Part shown: piece after piece, positions 55,033 through 64,000 of the stretch | How positions within the stretch are numbered: the first letter of the stretch is position 1 | Layout: every line of letters begins with the position of its first letter | Origin: Triangularia verruculosa | Lineage: Eukaryota; Ascomycota; Sordariomycetes; Sordariales; Podosporaceae | DNA length: 64,000 nt | Direction of reading: 5' to 3' | Assembly (NCBI GenBank): GCA_033296885.1 | Contig: MU864024.1 | Coordinates: 1-64,000 of the forward strand | Notes under the pieces: model-generated | What the model was told of the DNA's origin: nothing | Databases searched by the model: none | What the model saw: the letters and a program-made list of their open reading frames with translations, nothing else | Translations under genes and position numbers: made by a program

Positions 55033-57969
55033 GGTCTCTGTTCAAGCGCTAGAAAATGCAGGATAAAGCGAGTGGATGCGGACGGTGTCACGCCAAGGAG
55101 CAGCAGAAACTGAGCACGAGGAGTGAAAAATTCTCCAATATTCAAGGACGAAAACGAGTGCGGGAAGTGGAAATGGAAGGATTGGTGGTGGTCAAAAGCA
55201 GACCTCGCCGCGTGACATGCTTCCCTAGCCGTACGAACAAACCGTGGAGGGGGAAAAGCCAACAAGTGAGGAGAAGAGAGGGGAGGCTACTGTTTTCTGT
55301 CCATCTTATTTCTTCCATTGGGCTTTCTTTTTTTGCGATTTTGTGATGGAGGGTGGCTTTCCATCCAATGTGCCCATGCTTTTGAGGGTGAGAGGCCATA
55401 TGTCTTTGCAACCGAGTGTTAGCGTCGTTAGTGCTGTAGTCACAGAGATTATTTGGATGCTCTACAACAATATTTGCCTGTTACAGTCAGGAGTGCAGCA
55501 CATCGTCCATGAGCGATGATATTTGCGAGAGACTTGTGCTCGAATTGGTCTAAGGGGAATATTTGCCGCCTGCGCCGCACGACGATTCGGATCTCAGACG
55601 GGACCAATGGGTCGTGGGTGATCTCCCGGATCGTGTGAATGGCCCCAGAGGCCCGCTTGTGCTGAAGCTTCTGACTGGACAGCACTTGCATAATGGTCGC
55701 TTTGAATTGGCCGAATAGCCCCTTGGTCTTCTGCAGTGTCATTCTCCTCTCAGGCTCGCCAGTGGTCCTCCTGCTAGTCCGCCCAGACATTGGCACAGTG
55801 ACAGTACACAGGAGGGGCTGCTTTTGCTCACTCCCGCGTGTGCCACTGCGTCAAGAGCCGTGCCGATTGGCATCGCTGCTAGTGGTTGGGGTCGAAAAGC
55901 CAAGGATCGCGTGCCGCGTCTTCAGCTGTGATGCTTTTTTCAGGGGTCGTGTCTCTCGCTTCGTTTCTTCCGCTTGCCTTGCGCTGGCCTACCCAATTGT
56001 AGTTAGCCAACGGTAGATCGTATCCCGATTTGTGTAAGCTGTTCTGTCCTCTGTCCTGTCTGCCTGAATGTATCTCGTACCTCTCTATTCCCCGAGTTCT
56101 TCAATTCACCTGTCAAGCTGTCTATTTGTCATCAGCTAATTGCACGAGGATTCTGTGAATGTGACTGGCTTCCAGACGACCAGTCATTTGAGATCAGGGG
56201 TCTTTGAGCCTCACACATCTCCGGATCCCGCACATATCTCGCCAAGTCAAATGCCAGTACCCGTCATGGTTGATCGATGACATAATGCATGGACACGCCA
56301 CAGATATCTAGGTAGGTAGTGCAGTAATTCTCTGCCCTGCCAACTCAGACTCCCGTCATCTCTGACCGACTTCAGCTTGCCCTACGAGTGGAGCATAGGT
56401 GGCTGAAAACTCTTCACTGCCCGTAGGAATAGTATTCGATGAATATCTGCACGGCTGAGCATGGACAGGGCCCGTTGTTCGGTTCCTGCAGGATATCCAT
56501 GCGAACAGCGCAAAATAGACAGCAGGCAAGACAACACCTAGGCAAAGATAAAGCCTGAGCGTAGAACATTCTGAAGCGATTGGCATTTTCTAGCCAGGGA
56601 AAAGTGAGCAAGCCACCGACATGCGTTGTTTCCACCGCTGAGTCTTGAATCGAGACATGGCAACATGCTTTATTATCGATATGTCTTACACCCAAGAGGG
56701 TACAACGCCCCGACTGGCATGTCTCCCGCGGCACGCACCGTGGGCCGTGGGAGGGACCGGCTTGGATTGGGGGTCTTTCAGACCGACACCCCCCTTTATG
56801 GTCCACCGATTGGTCTGGTGGCATACCACTGTGCAAGAGGCCAGGGAGTCGGAATGTGGGAAACACGTGTATGGTCAAGGACGTTGGGGCCTTTAGTATG
56901 GCAGAACCTGAGCAAGCCCGGAAAAGAAACAAACAGCCACCACCAAGGCGAAGCAAGCAAGCCACCTACCCTGGGAGACCCAAGAACACGGAAACCCCCA
57001 ACGTCGCGGCCAGTGCTGTCTGATCCTTGACCGGCACCGTTGAGCTGTTAGGCATCAAAAAAAAGCGCTCTTTTTGTCCCCTCTTCCTTAGTGCATCCGC
57101 CTGGCCAGGGTGTCCGCCCCAGTCTTTGAACGGGAGGCCTTGTCCCGGCACCCACTCTACTCCAGTCGAAGCCCAAAGTCAGGTCACGGGAATTGACATA
57201 GGATCATCCCAAGCGGGAAAGACGGTGGATGGACGGTTGATGGCACATTTGATCCTCGGCCGAGAGGGGGGAAGCGGTCTTGTCACTCCTGTCATTGGGT
57301 CGAAACAAACTGAGAATCCTTCCCGAGTGTCACAAGAGCCGTCCTCTCCACCTGCACAGCGCCCTTTGATGTTTCCAAGTGGGAGCCCAAGGTCGGCGAT
57401 TTACCGACATGGGCGTCCCGGTGAGTTGGCGTGGGAGGGTGTGATATATCGTCCCGTGAAAATATCCACCCAAGTTGCTGGGACTGACAGACATGGGTGA
57501 GTCGTGTGTGGACCATGTCTGAAAGTACCTATCCGGCATCCGGAATACCTTGGAGAGACACACAGTACCTACCCTTGGCAAGCCCTGGTCAACGGTGACG
57601 ATAGTATCCACACCAACCATCTCACCGGTACTTGTTGTATCTCCAAGCGCTCGTGAGAGGACGAGGTGGAAATCAAGGTATTGTTTGCTCCGGGTTCGAT
57701 GCCTGAAAAGTGGCACTCTGTAAGTGGCCCGTAAGTGATTCGTTCAGCCCTGAGCCTGAGTCTGCAGATTCTGCACCTTCCCAAGCCCAAGAGTAGGTAC
57801 GGTAGGTACCTTAGATACTGGCACTCTGAATGAGAGGTTGTGATGCGGGATATAATATGACTCGACTTCCGCCAGCTCTTCTCGGTCTTCTCTTCCTTTC
57901 CATGCACATGGAGATTCCCTACGACACATAGGCACAAGACACACGCAGTATCAAAGACCTTGACCGACA
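55033..57969. other. Long gene-free stretch
   Basis: 2.9 kb. The only frame of any size with protein-like composition is 55449-55796 on the minus strand (basic, 115 residues), but nothing supports it. TACCT/AGGTA palindromic words cluster at 56311-56320 and 57793-57812. The right end is the promoter of the IDO-like gene. Confidence 0.45.
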
Positions 57970-59585
57970 ATGACTCTGGAGTTGACCATGACTCCCCTTA
58001 CCGAGTTCATCTTTCTCTCCGTACTCGGAAGCATCTTCACTATTCTCTTCTCATCACCTTGGAGACCCTGGCTCACGAAGCGTTTGTCTCAACACACCGT
58101 ACCGTTCTTCAGCCTTTTCAAAGGTTTTACTTTGTCTGGTCCAGTTCTGGCAGGTTCGACAGGCAACCACCACACCACAGAAGCCCTGAACAGACATAAG
58201 CTTGACACGATCCATGATCTGTCTGACTGCCACGAGGTCGCATCATCATTCTCCGCCTTGGTAAAGCAGGACGGGGCTGGGAGCTGGCCCCCAAAGTCTA
58301 ACCACAACGAAAGGACGTGGCCCGCAATCCTCCAGGCTTACAAGGAGATCTATCACGAGATGGCTCCGCTTCTACCAGCGGAGAATGTATCCCTTGATGA
58401 CACCGTCAACGAACAACGCATCGTCGAGTTCAGGTCCCGGTTTGCTCAACTACTGACTCAAAAGGTCGACTTGGCTGGAGTCGAGAAGCTTTTGCGAGCA
58501 GCAGATTCTGGACGGTGGGATATTTTCCCGAAAGATGTGTATAACGGCTTTTATTGCTGTTTAGCCTGGTGTAGGCATGCTTACAGGTAAGACGGTTCAG
58601 CCTCTTGAGATATCTCTTGATACTAACGTATCCCGTAATGAAAAACAGATGGGCAAGCATCCCAGTCGTCCGCCTCGCCCAGCTCGAAAAGTCCATCGCC
58701 CTACCCGAAGAACTCGTCGTTCCCTGGAACTCGATGCAGTCACACTTTGGGCTCGACTCCGAGTCCGGAAACAACATGTCGAACCTGGTCCTTAACTTCA
58801 ACACTGCCGGGGACTACGCCCTCAAGATTAACACTGGACTATCGTCTCTCGTGCAGTCGTCCGAAGAGGAATTTGCCCGCATCTTTCACGAGGTCGAAGT
58901 GTTGGGTGTCCCCATTTACTCCTCCATCATCGAGGGTATCGTCGCCCACGCCCGAGGTGACAAGGAGTCTTGTCTCGAGCATGTCCGTGACATCAGGGAC
59001 CAACTCCGTCCTCTGCTGAGCAGTTACTACGACCGGGTTCACGACGCCAGGATTGCGAGGTCTGTGTGGCTTAGTCGCGTGCAAGGCTTCTATGCCTGGG
59101 GCGTAGGACACCAGAATAGCACCAATGGAGAGTGGGAAAAGTTTGACGGGTTGAGTGGGAATCAAGTGTTGCTGTTCCAGGCGCTGGATGCATTCTTGGG
59201 GCTGGAGGCGTATTTGCCCAAGGTGATCCAGGAGAGAAACGTGCCCGTTCTACAGAGAAGGTTCTGTGAGGTGGTGAAGAGGCATGGTTTTAGGAGCGAG
59301 TTGGGCAATGAGGGGATTGATGGGAAGATCAAGAGGGAGTTTGAGGATATTGTCAAACGGTTGAGGGTAAGCTTTGTTCAGTTTCGAAGCATCGTTCCTC
59401 GGTGGCTAACAGGGACATAGGTCTTTCGATCAGCTCACCGGACCAGAGCCAAGGTATACCTAACCCAGCCTGCGCCTGAAAGACTTCCCATGACAGCTGG
59501 CAAGTCGCTTCTCAAAGAAGACATGGAACAGAGCTTGGTGTTTTTGGACCAGTTCATGGTGGGGAGATTGCTGCAGACGGTGTAG
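57970..59585 (+). CDS. Indoleamine 2,3-dioxygenase-like haem protein
   Basis: Exons 57970-58586, 58649-59366 and 59421-59585 give 499 residues. Introns (62 and 54 nt) have GTAAGA/ACAG and GTAAGC/ATAG. The first joins HAYR to WASIPVVRLAQLEKSI and the second KRLR to VFRSAHRTRAK. IDO-family text covers residues about 205-495: PEELVVPWNSMQSHFGLDSE, VPIYSSIIEGIVAHARGDK, SVWLSRVQGFYAWGVG, DGLSGNQVLLFQALDAFLGL and PERLPMTAGKSLL. H451 in FRSAHR sits where the proximal haem ligand is expected. Canonical IDO opens the tryptophan pyrrole ring (kynurenine/NAD pathway). A hydrophobic segment at 10-26 is unusual for a cytosolic IDO. This may be a divergent paralogue rather than the pathway enzyme. Confidence 0.88.
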
Positions 59586-60182
59586 GTGGATAACAGGTAC
59601 ACTCTTTTTGTTTTCTTTTGTCAGGGCTAGAAACTGGGTTGCGAAACGAGGGCATTGATGAACTGGCGCAATTCACGGGATTGGGATTTTGAATGTCATG
59701 GGACGATGAAATATGGCGAATGTAAGGTTGATTATGGAGCAACTTATCGGAACTTTCCTTGATATTGATTTAATGACGTTTGTAATACGCTGCAATCCAT
59801 TGCCAACCAGGCCTTGCGCACGTGGGTGTGGATGCACTTCAATGCGTAGCCCCTGGACACCTGAGCCCCCTGAGCCCCTGAGACCATTGATCATCACAAA
59901 ATGAACGACAAATTTCGGGCGGTTTCTGAACCTAGACCTGACTCGAACCCAACTGAAGGACAATGGGCCCACATCGCCAAGTTAAATCAACTTAGTAATT
60001 CAACACCGAGGAACTGACGAGAATCGCCGCGGGGTTTCCTTCTCCACACCACGTACGTCACGTATAGCGCTGCTTACAAACTACCTTACCTACCCAGGTG
60101 CTTTCTCCAACGACATAAAGGCGATGCCTTTGACTGCTACCTTGTATGAACACACACACATTCCTGCATCATCATCATCACA
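59586..60182. other. Intergenic region
   Basis: 600 bases, no gene. Pyrimidine-rich and TACCT words (60081-60096) lie shortly upstream of the next gene. Confidence 0.4.
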
Positions 60183-61112
60183 ATGACATCCTCCATCCTC
60201 GTCGTTGGTTCCACCGGCAACACTGGCCGCAGTGTTGTCGAGACATTATCCAAGTTGTCAACCAAGCCAATCATCGCCCTCACAAGATCCTTGGATGGCC
60301 CAGTTGCAAAACACTTTGCTACACTTCCCCGTGTCCAGGTCCTTGAGAAGAACTGGGTCGACATCACCGCCGAGTGGCTCCAAGAACACAAAGTCGAGAG
60401 AGCCTTCATTGCGTCTCACATCCAGCCGAACCAATTTGCCGAAGAGTCAAAATTTCACCTCGCCGCTCTCCATGCAGGCGTCCAATACGTGGTGCGCATC
60501 TCGACGACAGCTCCAAATGTGAGGCCCGATTGCGAGGCCTACTATGGGCGCAATCATTGGGCGGTCGAGGCGTTGCTGAGCACGCCAGAGTTCAGCTCGG
60601 GCTCGTTGCAATGGACGTCTCTTCAGCCAAACAACTTTTCGACATTTTGGTTGTTCACCGCCGCAGAGTTCATCAAGCAATATCGCAAGACCGGAAAGCA
60701 GGACACACTTCGATTGGTGGCGTCAGAAGAGGGACCCGTTGGCATCGTTGATGCCGACGACGTTGGACGTTGTGCTGCCCATCTCCTGTTGCAAGAGGAT
60801 GTCTCGCCACACCACAAAGCCAAGTATGTTGTGAATGGACCTGCAGACATCACCGGAAGAGAGATTGTACGGTTGGTGGAGGAGCATATCGGTACCAGGG
60901 TGGACAGCGTTGGTTTCAAGGACGTGTCGTTCATTGAACACTTGGTTGCTGCGAGCCAGGAAACAAAGAGTGTCGTGCTCTCTATGAAGCATTCCCCAGT
61001 GCCATCGTGGGACGGGAAATGTACTGCCTCCACTACCAGCGAAGCGGTGTTGAAGCTTGCTGCGCCAACTCGGACGCCTGCGGAGGTGTTGAGGGCCATG
61101 CTGGAGGGATAA
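60183..61112 (+). CDS. NmrA-like NAD(P)-binding protein
   Basis: Intronless, 309 residues, ATG in good context (CATCACAATGAC). The Rossmann glycine motif VVGSTGNTGRS lies at residues 7-17. The next strand (PIIALTR) ends before LDGPVAKH, as in atypical SDRs of the NmrA/isoflavone-reductase-like group. VRISTTAPNV and YGRNHWAVEALL fit the central region, where the classical YxxxK is not strictly kept. LQPNNFSTFWLF and GIVDADDVGRCAAHLL match later NmrA-family blocks. Members act as redox sensors for GATA factors or as NADPH-dependent reductases; which applies cannot be told. It lies between the IDO-like and HET genes, all on the plus strand. Confidence 0.87.
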   Translation: MTSSILVVGSTGNTGRSVVETLSKLSTKPIIALTRSLDGPVAKHFATLPRVQVLEKNWVDITAEWLQEHKVERAFIASHIQPNQFAEESKFHLAALHAGVQYVVRISTTAPNVRPDCEAYYGRNHWAVEALLSTPEFSSGSLQWTSLQPNNFSTFWLFTAAEFIKQYRKTGKQDTLRLVASEEGPVGIVDADDVGRCAAHLLLQEDVSPHHKAKYVVNGPADITGREIVRLVEEHIGTRVDSVGFKDVSFIEHLVAASQETKSVVLSMKHSPVPSWDGKCTASTTSEAVLKLAAPTRTPAEVLRAMLEG

Positions 61113-61218
61113 CTGTACCTAGGTACCTACCCCGCATTTGACACCACCATCAACCATTTTCTTTTCTCGTGATAGCTCCCTATTTATTAGAAACCACTCA
61201 TCTATCTTCAACGCTGTC

Positions 61219-63936
61219 ATGTCGCGCTGGCACAAGACTTGGTGCACATTGCCAGATGTTCAGGTTCTCCTGGACACTGATATCCCCCATTGCCGAGCAT
61301 GCGACACGACTCCTGCTCTTGACGAACTCTGTGCCACCGTTGCAACATTCAGCCCATTGCCATCGTTACCGCCTGACGAGCCGCCGGAGGAGCTGTGCCT
61401 GATATGGCCCCCAACCGTGTCGTACCTTGAAACGGGGAGAAGAAGGGGCACTGCCCATGACTTCCGAAGTACACCGAAAGACCAAGATGATGCCACTTTA
61501 TCTGCCATCTACGAAAGACCTTTGAAACCTGACGAATTTCGCCTTTTGCGGCTCCCAGCCACATCTGATCTGAACAGCCCGGTCCACCTCGAGATTGAGA
61601 TATACAAGGACGACGAATATCCAAACTATGAAGCCACTTCATATACCTGGGGCGGGGAAGATGAAGACAGCACGCTTTGCAAACCCATTTTTGTTGGAAT
61701 ATACTGGGATGTGTCGTTTCAGACACGCAACTGTTGGTCAATGCTTCAGAACATGAGACTTGGGCGTGGTGACCGGTTGCTATGGGTGGACGCCGTTTGC
61801 ATCAACCAGGTGAATGTGACAGAGCGAGAACAGCAGGTGTCCAAGATGCTCTACTTGTATGAGTCTGCATTTCAAGTCGTTGTCTACTTGGGACCGGATA
61901 TCGTCGAGCCCCTCGAGCCCCACATGTCATGTCAGAAACGACGGGGCTTGCACGAACTGCCACTCTACGAGCCATTTACGCTGCTCGACCTCTTGAAGCG
62001 CAAGTACTTCAGCCGCCTTTGGGTAGTGCAGGAGCTGCTGCTTTCTCGGACCGCCGTGATGCGAGTTGGTATCACGGACTATCATGTGAATGATCGGACG
62101 GTTGATAAGATAACGCAGCTAGATCGGAACTGGGACTGGAGCAGAACACCGGCTCCGTGGCTTCAGCATGCTGCGAGACGTCACGTCAACACCAGCCCGT
62201 TCAGAAGCGGCTTGTTGGACCTGCTCATATCCACAGCAAGCTGCCTGTGCTCCGACCCTCGAGATCGCGTGTTTGGCCTCTTGGCGCTGGATGGCAGGCA
62301 GGAAGATCAGAACATCAACCTAGACTATTCACTCTCGGCACAGCACGTCATGATGGGTGCGTTCACCCATTGTCTTGTGAATCACAGAGACCTGCGTGTG
62401 TTTTGGGGTTCTGGAGGGATCGGCTCTTGGTCAGAATATCGTTCCTGGGCGCCCCCGTGGAAGTCTATTCCGATGTTCTCGGGACCAGAGCCAACTCCGG
62501 CGGTCACTGTTGACTTTCAGCTTAGTTACAAAAACGCCGAGTGGAGGGACCAATGGCGTGAGTCGCTGTTCCGACAGTTCAACAAGAAGCTCCGACAAAA
62601 TATTGGACCGCCTCGCTTGCCTCTGTTCTTTGACTGTTTCGATTTGGTCGATCTTGACCACGTGGAAGGACTGTGGCGAGGAGATGTCCCAAGTCTCGAG
62701 CAAGTTCGACTACATAGCATAAGGCATTGGCCACGTGAAAAGAATGGTCTAGGCGACCTGAAGTCAGTGTCAGCGACAAGAAGCGGAACTATTTTGGTGG
62801 AGCTAACCCATCTATTTCGAATCAACATGCGGCCAAAGCTCGTGAGTTTAGACCAAGGAAACCGCATGGCATGTTACCGGTTGTCAGGGGGCGACTTCAA
62901 CCGACGGGCGGTGTCTCAGCCAGACGATGGTCACATTCTGCTCATCACAAATCAGTTAGCGAACCTTGAAGTGTTGGTTGAGCCAGGAAAAGACTACGTG
63001 TTTGGTGTTGAAAACCATGACGCTGACCCGTTCTTCCTCATACTTCGCGAAACTCCCAAGCCCGGGGCTTTTAGATTGGTGGCATTTTGTTACGAGATTT
63101 GCATCCTCACGATGCAGAATCGTTCAGTTAGGGAGATTCTCTACCATCAACTTCAAACCTCCATGGGGGAGGAATTATTGACGCCGTTTCAGCCACAAAA
63201 TGGTGGTTCTGTGGCCGACACGGAGCTTAAGATGTTGGGTCGAATGTTTGCTGTGTTCCACGGCAAGAAACAGGCCGAAAATGCGGTACGATACATCTAC
63301 TCTGCCAAATCGCTCCTTTTGAATGGCGGTACCGATGAGGATCTCTGGGACTTTTACGCCCGGTGCATGTCAGAATTCACGCCAGAGATAATAGCCTGTG
63401 ACCATTCTGGTCACCAACATATCGAGATTCACTTGATGGCACAGGCTACACATGACGAACTCTTGTTTTGGGATCTCGATGTGCGGTCTGTCGAAGAGAC
63501 AGTCGAGGACTGGGGTCATCTGGGATGGCAATGGCATGTTAGTCTCGTCGAAAGCCCCGAATCTTTGCGCCAGGAGGGACACGGGCCAACAACATGGAAA
63601 CAAGTGCTGGGGGCGATCAACAGGACTCCAGAAACGTTCGGTTTGCCAGACATGGAACGCTTGAGGAGCACCCTTGTAATCAATCTCCAGGTAAACAAGG
63701 AGGCGTTTCTAAAACATCTTCGAGTCACCTTGGCAAAAGTCGATGTCCTTCGGGGTCGATTATCATGGGGTCCTGACCGAAGTTGGACCGAGTTCAATAG
63801 GCCAGAGCACGGCGGCAATCGTGCAGGGTCTATGGGATGGTCACGATTCAGGAGCCCAAATTCTTACAAACAACTGTCAAAGCATACCGATGACTTCATC
63901 TTTGACGGGACAAGGTACATTGTGGAAATCATGTAA
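61219..63936 (+). CDS. HET-domain (heterokaryon incompatibility-type) protein
   Basis: Intronless, 905 residues from the ATG at 61219 (CTGTCATGTCG). The N-terminus has WHKTWCTLPDVQVLL and PHCRACD, as in many HET proteins. The HET domain begins at about 137 with YEATSYTWGG. It continues through LLWVDAVCINQVNVTEREQQV, MLYLYESAFQVVVYLG, and YFSRLWVVQELLLS with DPRDRVFGLLAL after it. The remaining 500 residues are unassigned. HET domains trigger cell death when genetically different hyphae fuse and are related in fold to TIR domains; large families exist in Sordariales and most members have no known partner. No STAND/NACHT or WD repeat region follows, so activation would be through another protein or the unknown C-terminus. 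Confidence 0.92.
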   Translation: MSRWHKTWCTLPDVQVLLDTDIPHCRACDTTPALDELCATVATFSPLPSLPPDEPPEELCLIWPPTVSYLETGRRRGTAHDFRSTPKDQDDATLSAIYERPLKPDEFRLLRLPATSDLNSPVHLEIEIYKDDEYPNYEATSYTWGGEDEDSTLCKPIFVGIYWDVSFQTRNCWSMLQNMRLGRGDRLLWVDAVCINQVNVTEREQQVSKMLYLYESAFQVVVYLGPDIVEPLEPHMSCQKRRGLHELPLYEPFTLLDLLKRKYFSRLWVVQELLLSRTAVMRVGITDYHVNDRTVDKITQLDRNWDWSRTPAPWLQHAARRHVNTSPFRSGLLDLLISTASCLCSDPRDRVFGLLALDGRQEDQNINLDYSLSAQHVMMGAFTHCLVNHRDLRVFWGSGGIGSWSEYRSWAPPWKSIPMFSGPEPTPAVTVDFQLSYKNAEWRDQWRESLFRQFNKKLRQNIGPPRLPLFFDCFDLVDLDHVEGLWRGDVPSLEQVRLHSIRHWPREKNGLGDLKSVSATRSGTILVELTHLFRINMRPKLVSLDQGNRMACYRLSGGDFNRRAVSQPDDGHILLITNQLANLEVLVEPGKDYVFGVENHDADPFFLILRETPKPGAFRLVAFCYEICILTMQNRSVREILYHQLQTSMGEELLTPFQPQNGGSVADTELKMLGRMFAVFHGKKQAENAVRYIYSAKSLLLNGGTDEDLWDFYARCMSEFTPEIIACDHSGHQHIEIHLMAQATHDELLFWDLDVRSVEETVEDWGHLGWQWHVSLVESPESLRQEGHGPTTWKQVLGAINRTPETFGLPDMERLRSTLVINLQVNKEAFLKHLRVTLAKVDVLRGRLSWGPDRSWTEFNRPEHGGNRAGSMGWSRFRSPNSYKQLSKHTDDFIFDGTRYIVEIM

Positions 63937-64000
63937 CTAGGCCTGTCTGATGGAGGGATTTCCCGGAAGCGTCTGAAGCCCTGTAGAACGAAGTTAGCTC

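Noticed and set aside
55449..55796. 115-codon basic frame on the minus strand
   Set aside because: Protein-like composition but no family, splice or conservation evidence available.
56414..56965. 183-codon minus-strand frame
   Set aside because: Cys/Gly/Pro-rich random-looking text with no domain; competing plus-strand frames overlap.
50210..61112. Complete secondary-metabolite cluster
   Set aside because: No PKS, NRPS, terpene synthase, DMATS or cluster transcription factor was found in the window.
1..64000. CRISPR array, bacterial operons or phage
   Set aside because: Spliceosomal introns and fungal families throughout; no regularly spaced repeats of CRISPR type.

Overview
This window is nuclear DNA of a filamentous ascomycete, most likely a sordariomycete in or near the Sordariales. 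Genes carry short introns (about 50-130 nt) with GT donors, AG acceptors and CTAAC/CTGAC branch sites. The gene content is typical of these fungi: HET-domain protein, SAT4/rhodopsin-type membrane protein, GH5 endoglucanase, several MFS transporters. The transposase remnant at the left edge carries CAA/CAG-to-stop changes like those left by repeat-induced point mutation (RIP). Exon boundaries were worked out by eye from splice signals, reading frame and protein-family continuity.

Left edge (1-2958): a decayed pogo-type DNA transposase C-terminus, then purine-rich, minisatellite-like non-coding DNA and an AT-rich palindrome. 2959-12129 (all minus strand): a Kes1/Osh4-type oxysterol-binding protein and a tandem pair of F-box/ankyrin genes. 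The first copy is a pseudogene with several lesions; the second is intact apart from one frame break. 12487-16359 (plus): two MFS transporters, one drug/polyamine-like and one hexose transporter. 16655-21406: a small membrane protein, a mitochondrial D-lactate dehydrogenase (minus) and a five-exon secreted GH5 endoglucanase. 22263-26566 (minus): a Golgi-type glycosyltransferase with a PAN-like tail, and a four-helix MARVEL-like protein.

Middle (27348-43236): an intron-containing tRNA-Val(UAC), a Ser/Thr-rich single-pass membrane protein, a Tcp11/SOK1-family protein, an M1 aminopeptidase with two plausible starts (mitochondrial and cytosolic), a 3.5-kb gene-free stretch, and a DUF1479 protein with a long N-terminal extension. 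Right part (44938-63936): two MFS transporters, a secreted protein with a frame break, an SR-repeat protein, a short-chain dehydrogenase lacking the catalytic Tyr, a SAT4/rhodopsin-type seven-helix protein, an indoleamine 2,3-dioxygenase-like haem protein, an NmrA-like NAD(P)-binding protein and a HET-domain protein. The last seven look like accessory genes, but no backbone enzyme or pathway regulator is visible, so a biosynthetic cluster is not shown.

Most genes are ordinary housekeeping or accessory fungal genes. The most unusual items are the doubly broken F-box/ankyrin tandem pair, the RIP-damaged transposon, a nested perfect hairpin at 24938-24976, the SDR without its Tyr and a 19-bp repeat pair in its promoter, the in-frame intron of the glycosyltransferase, and palindromic TACCTAGGTA-like elements scattered between genes.
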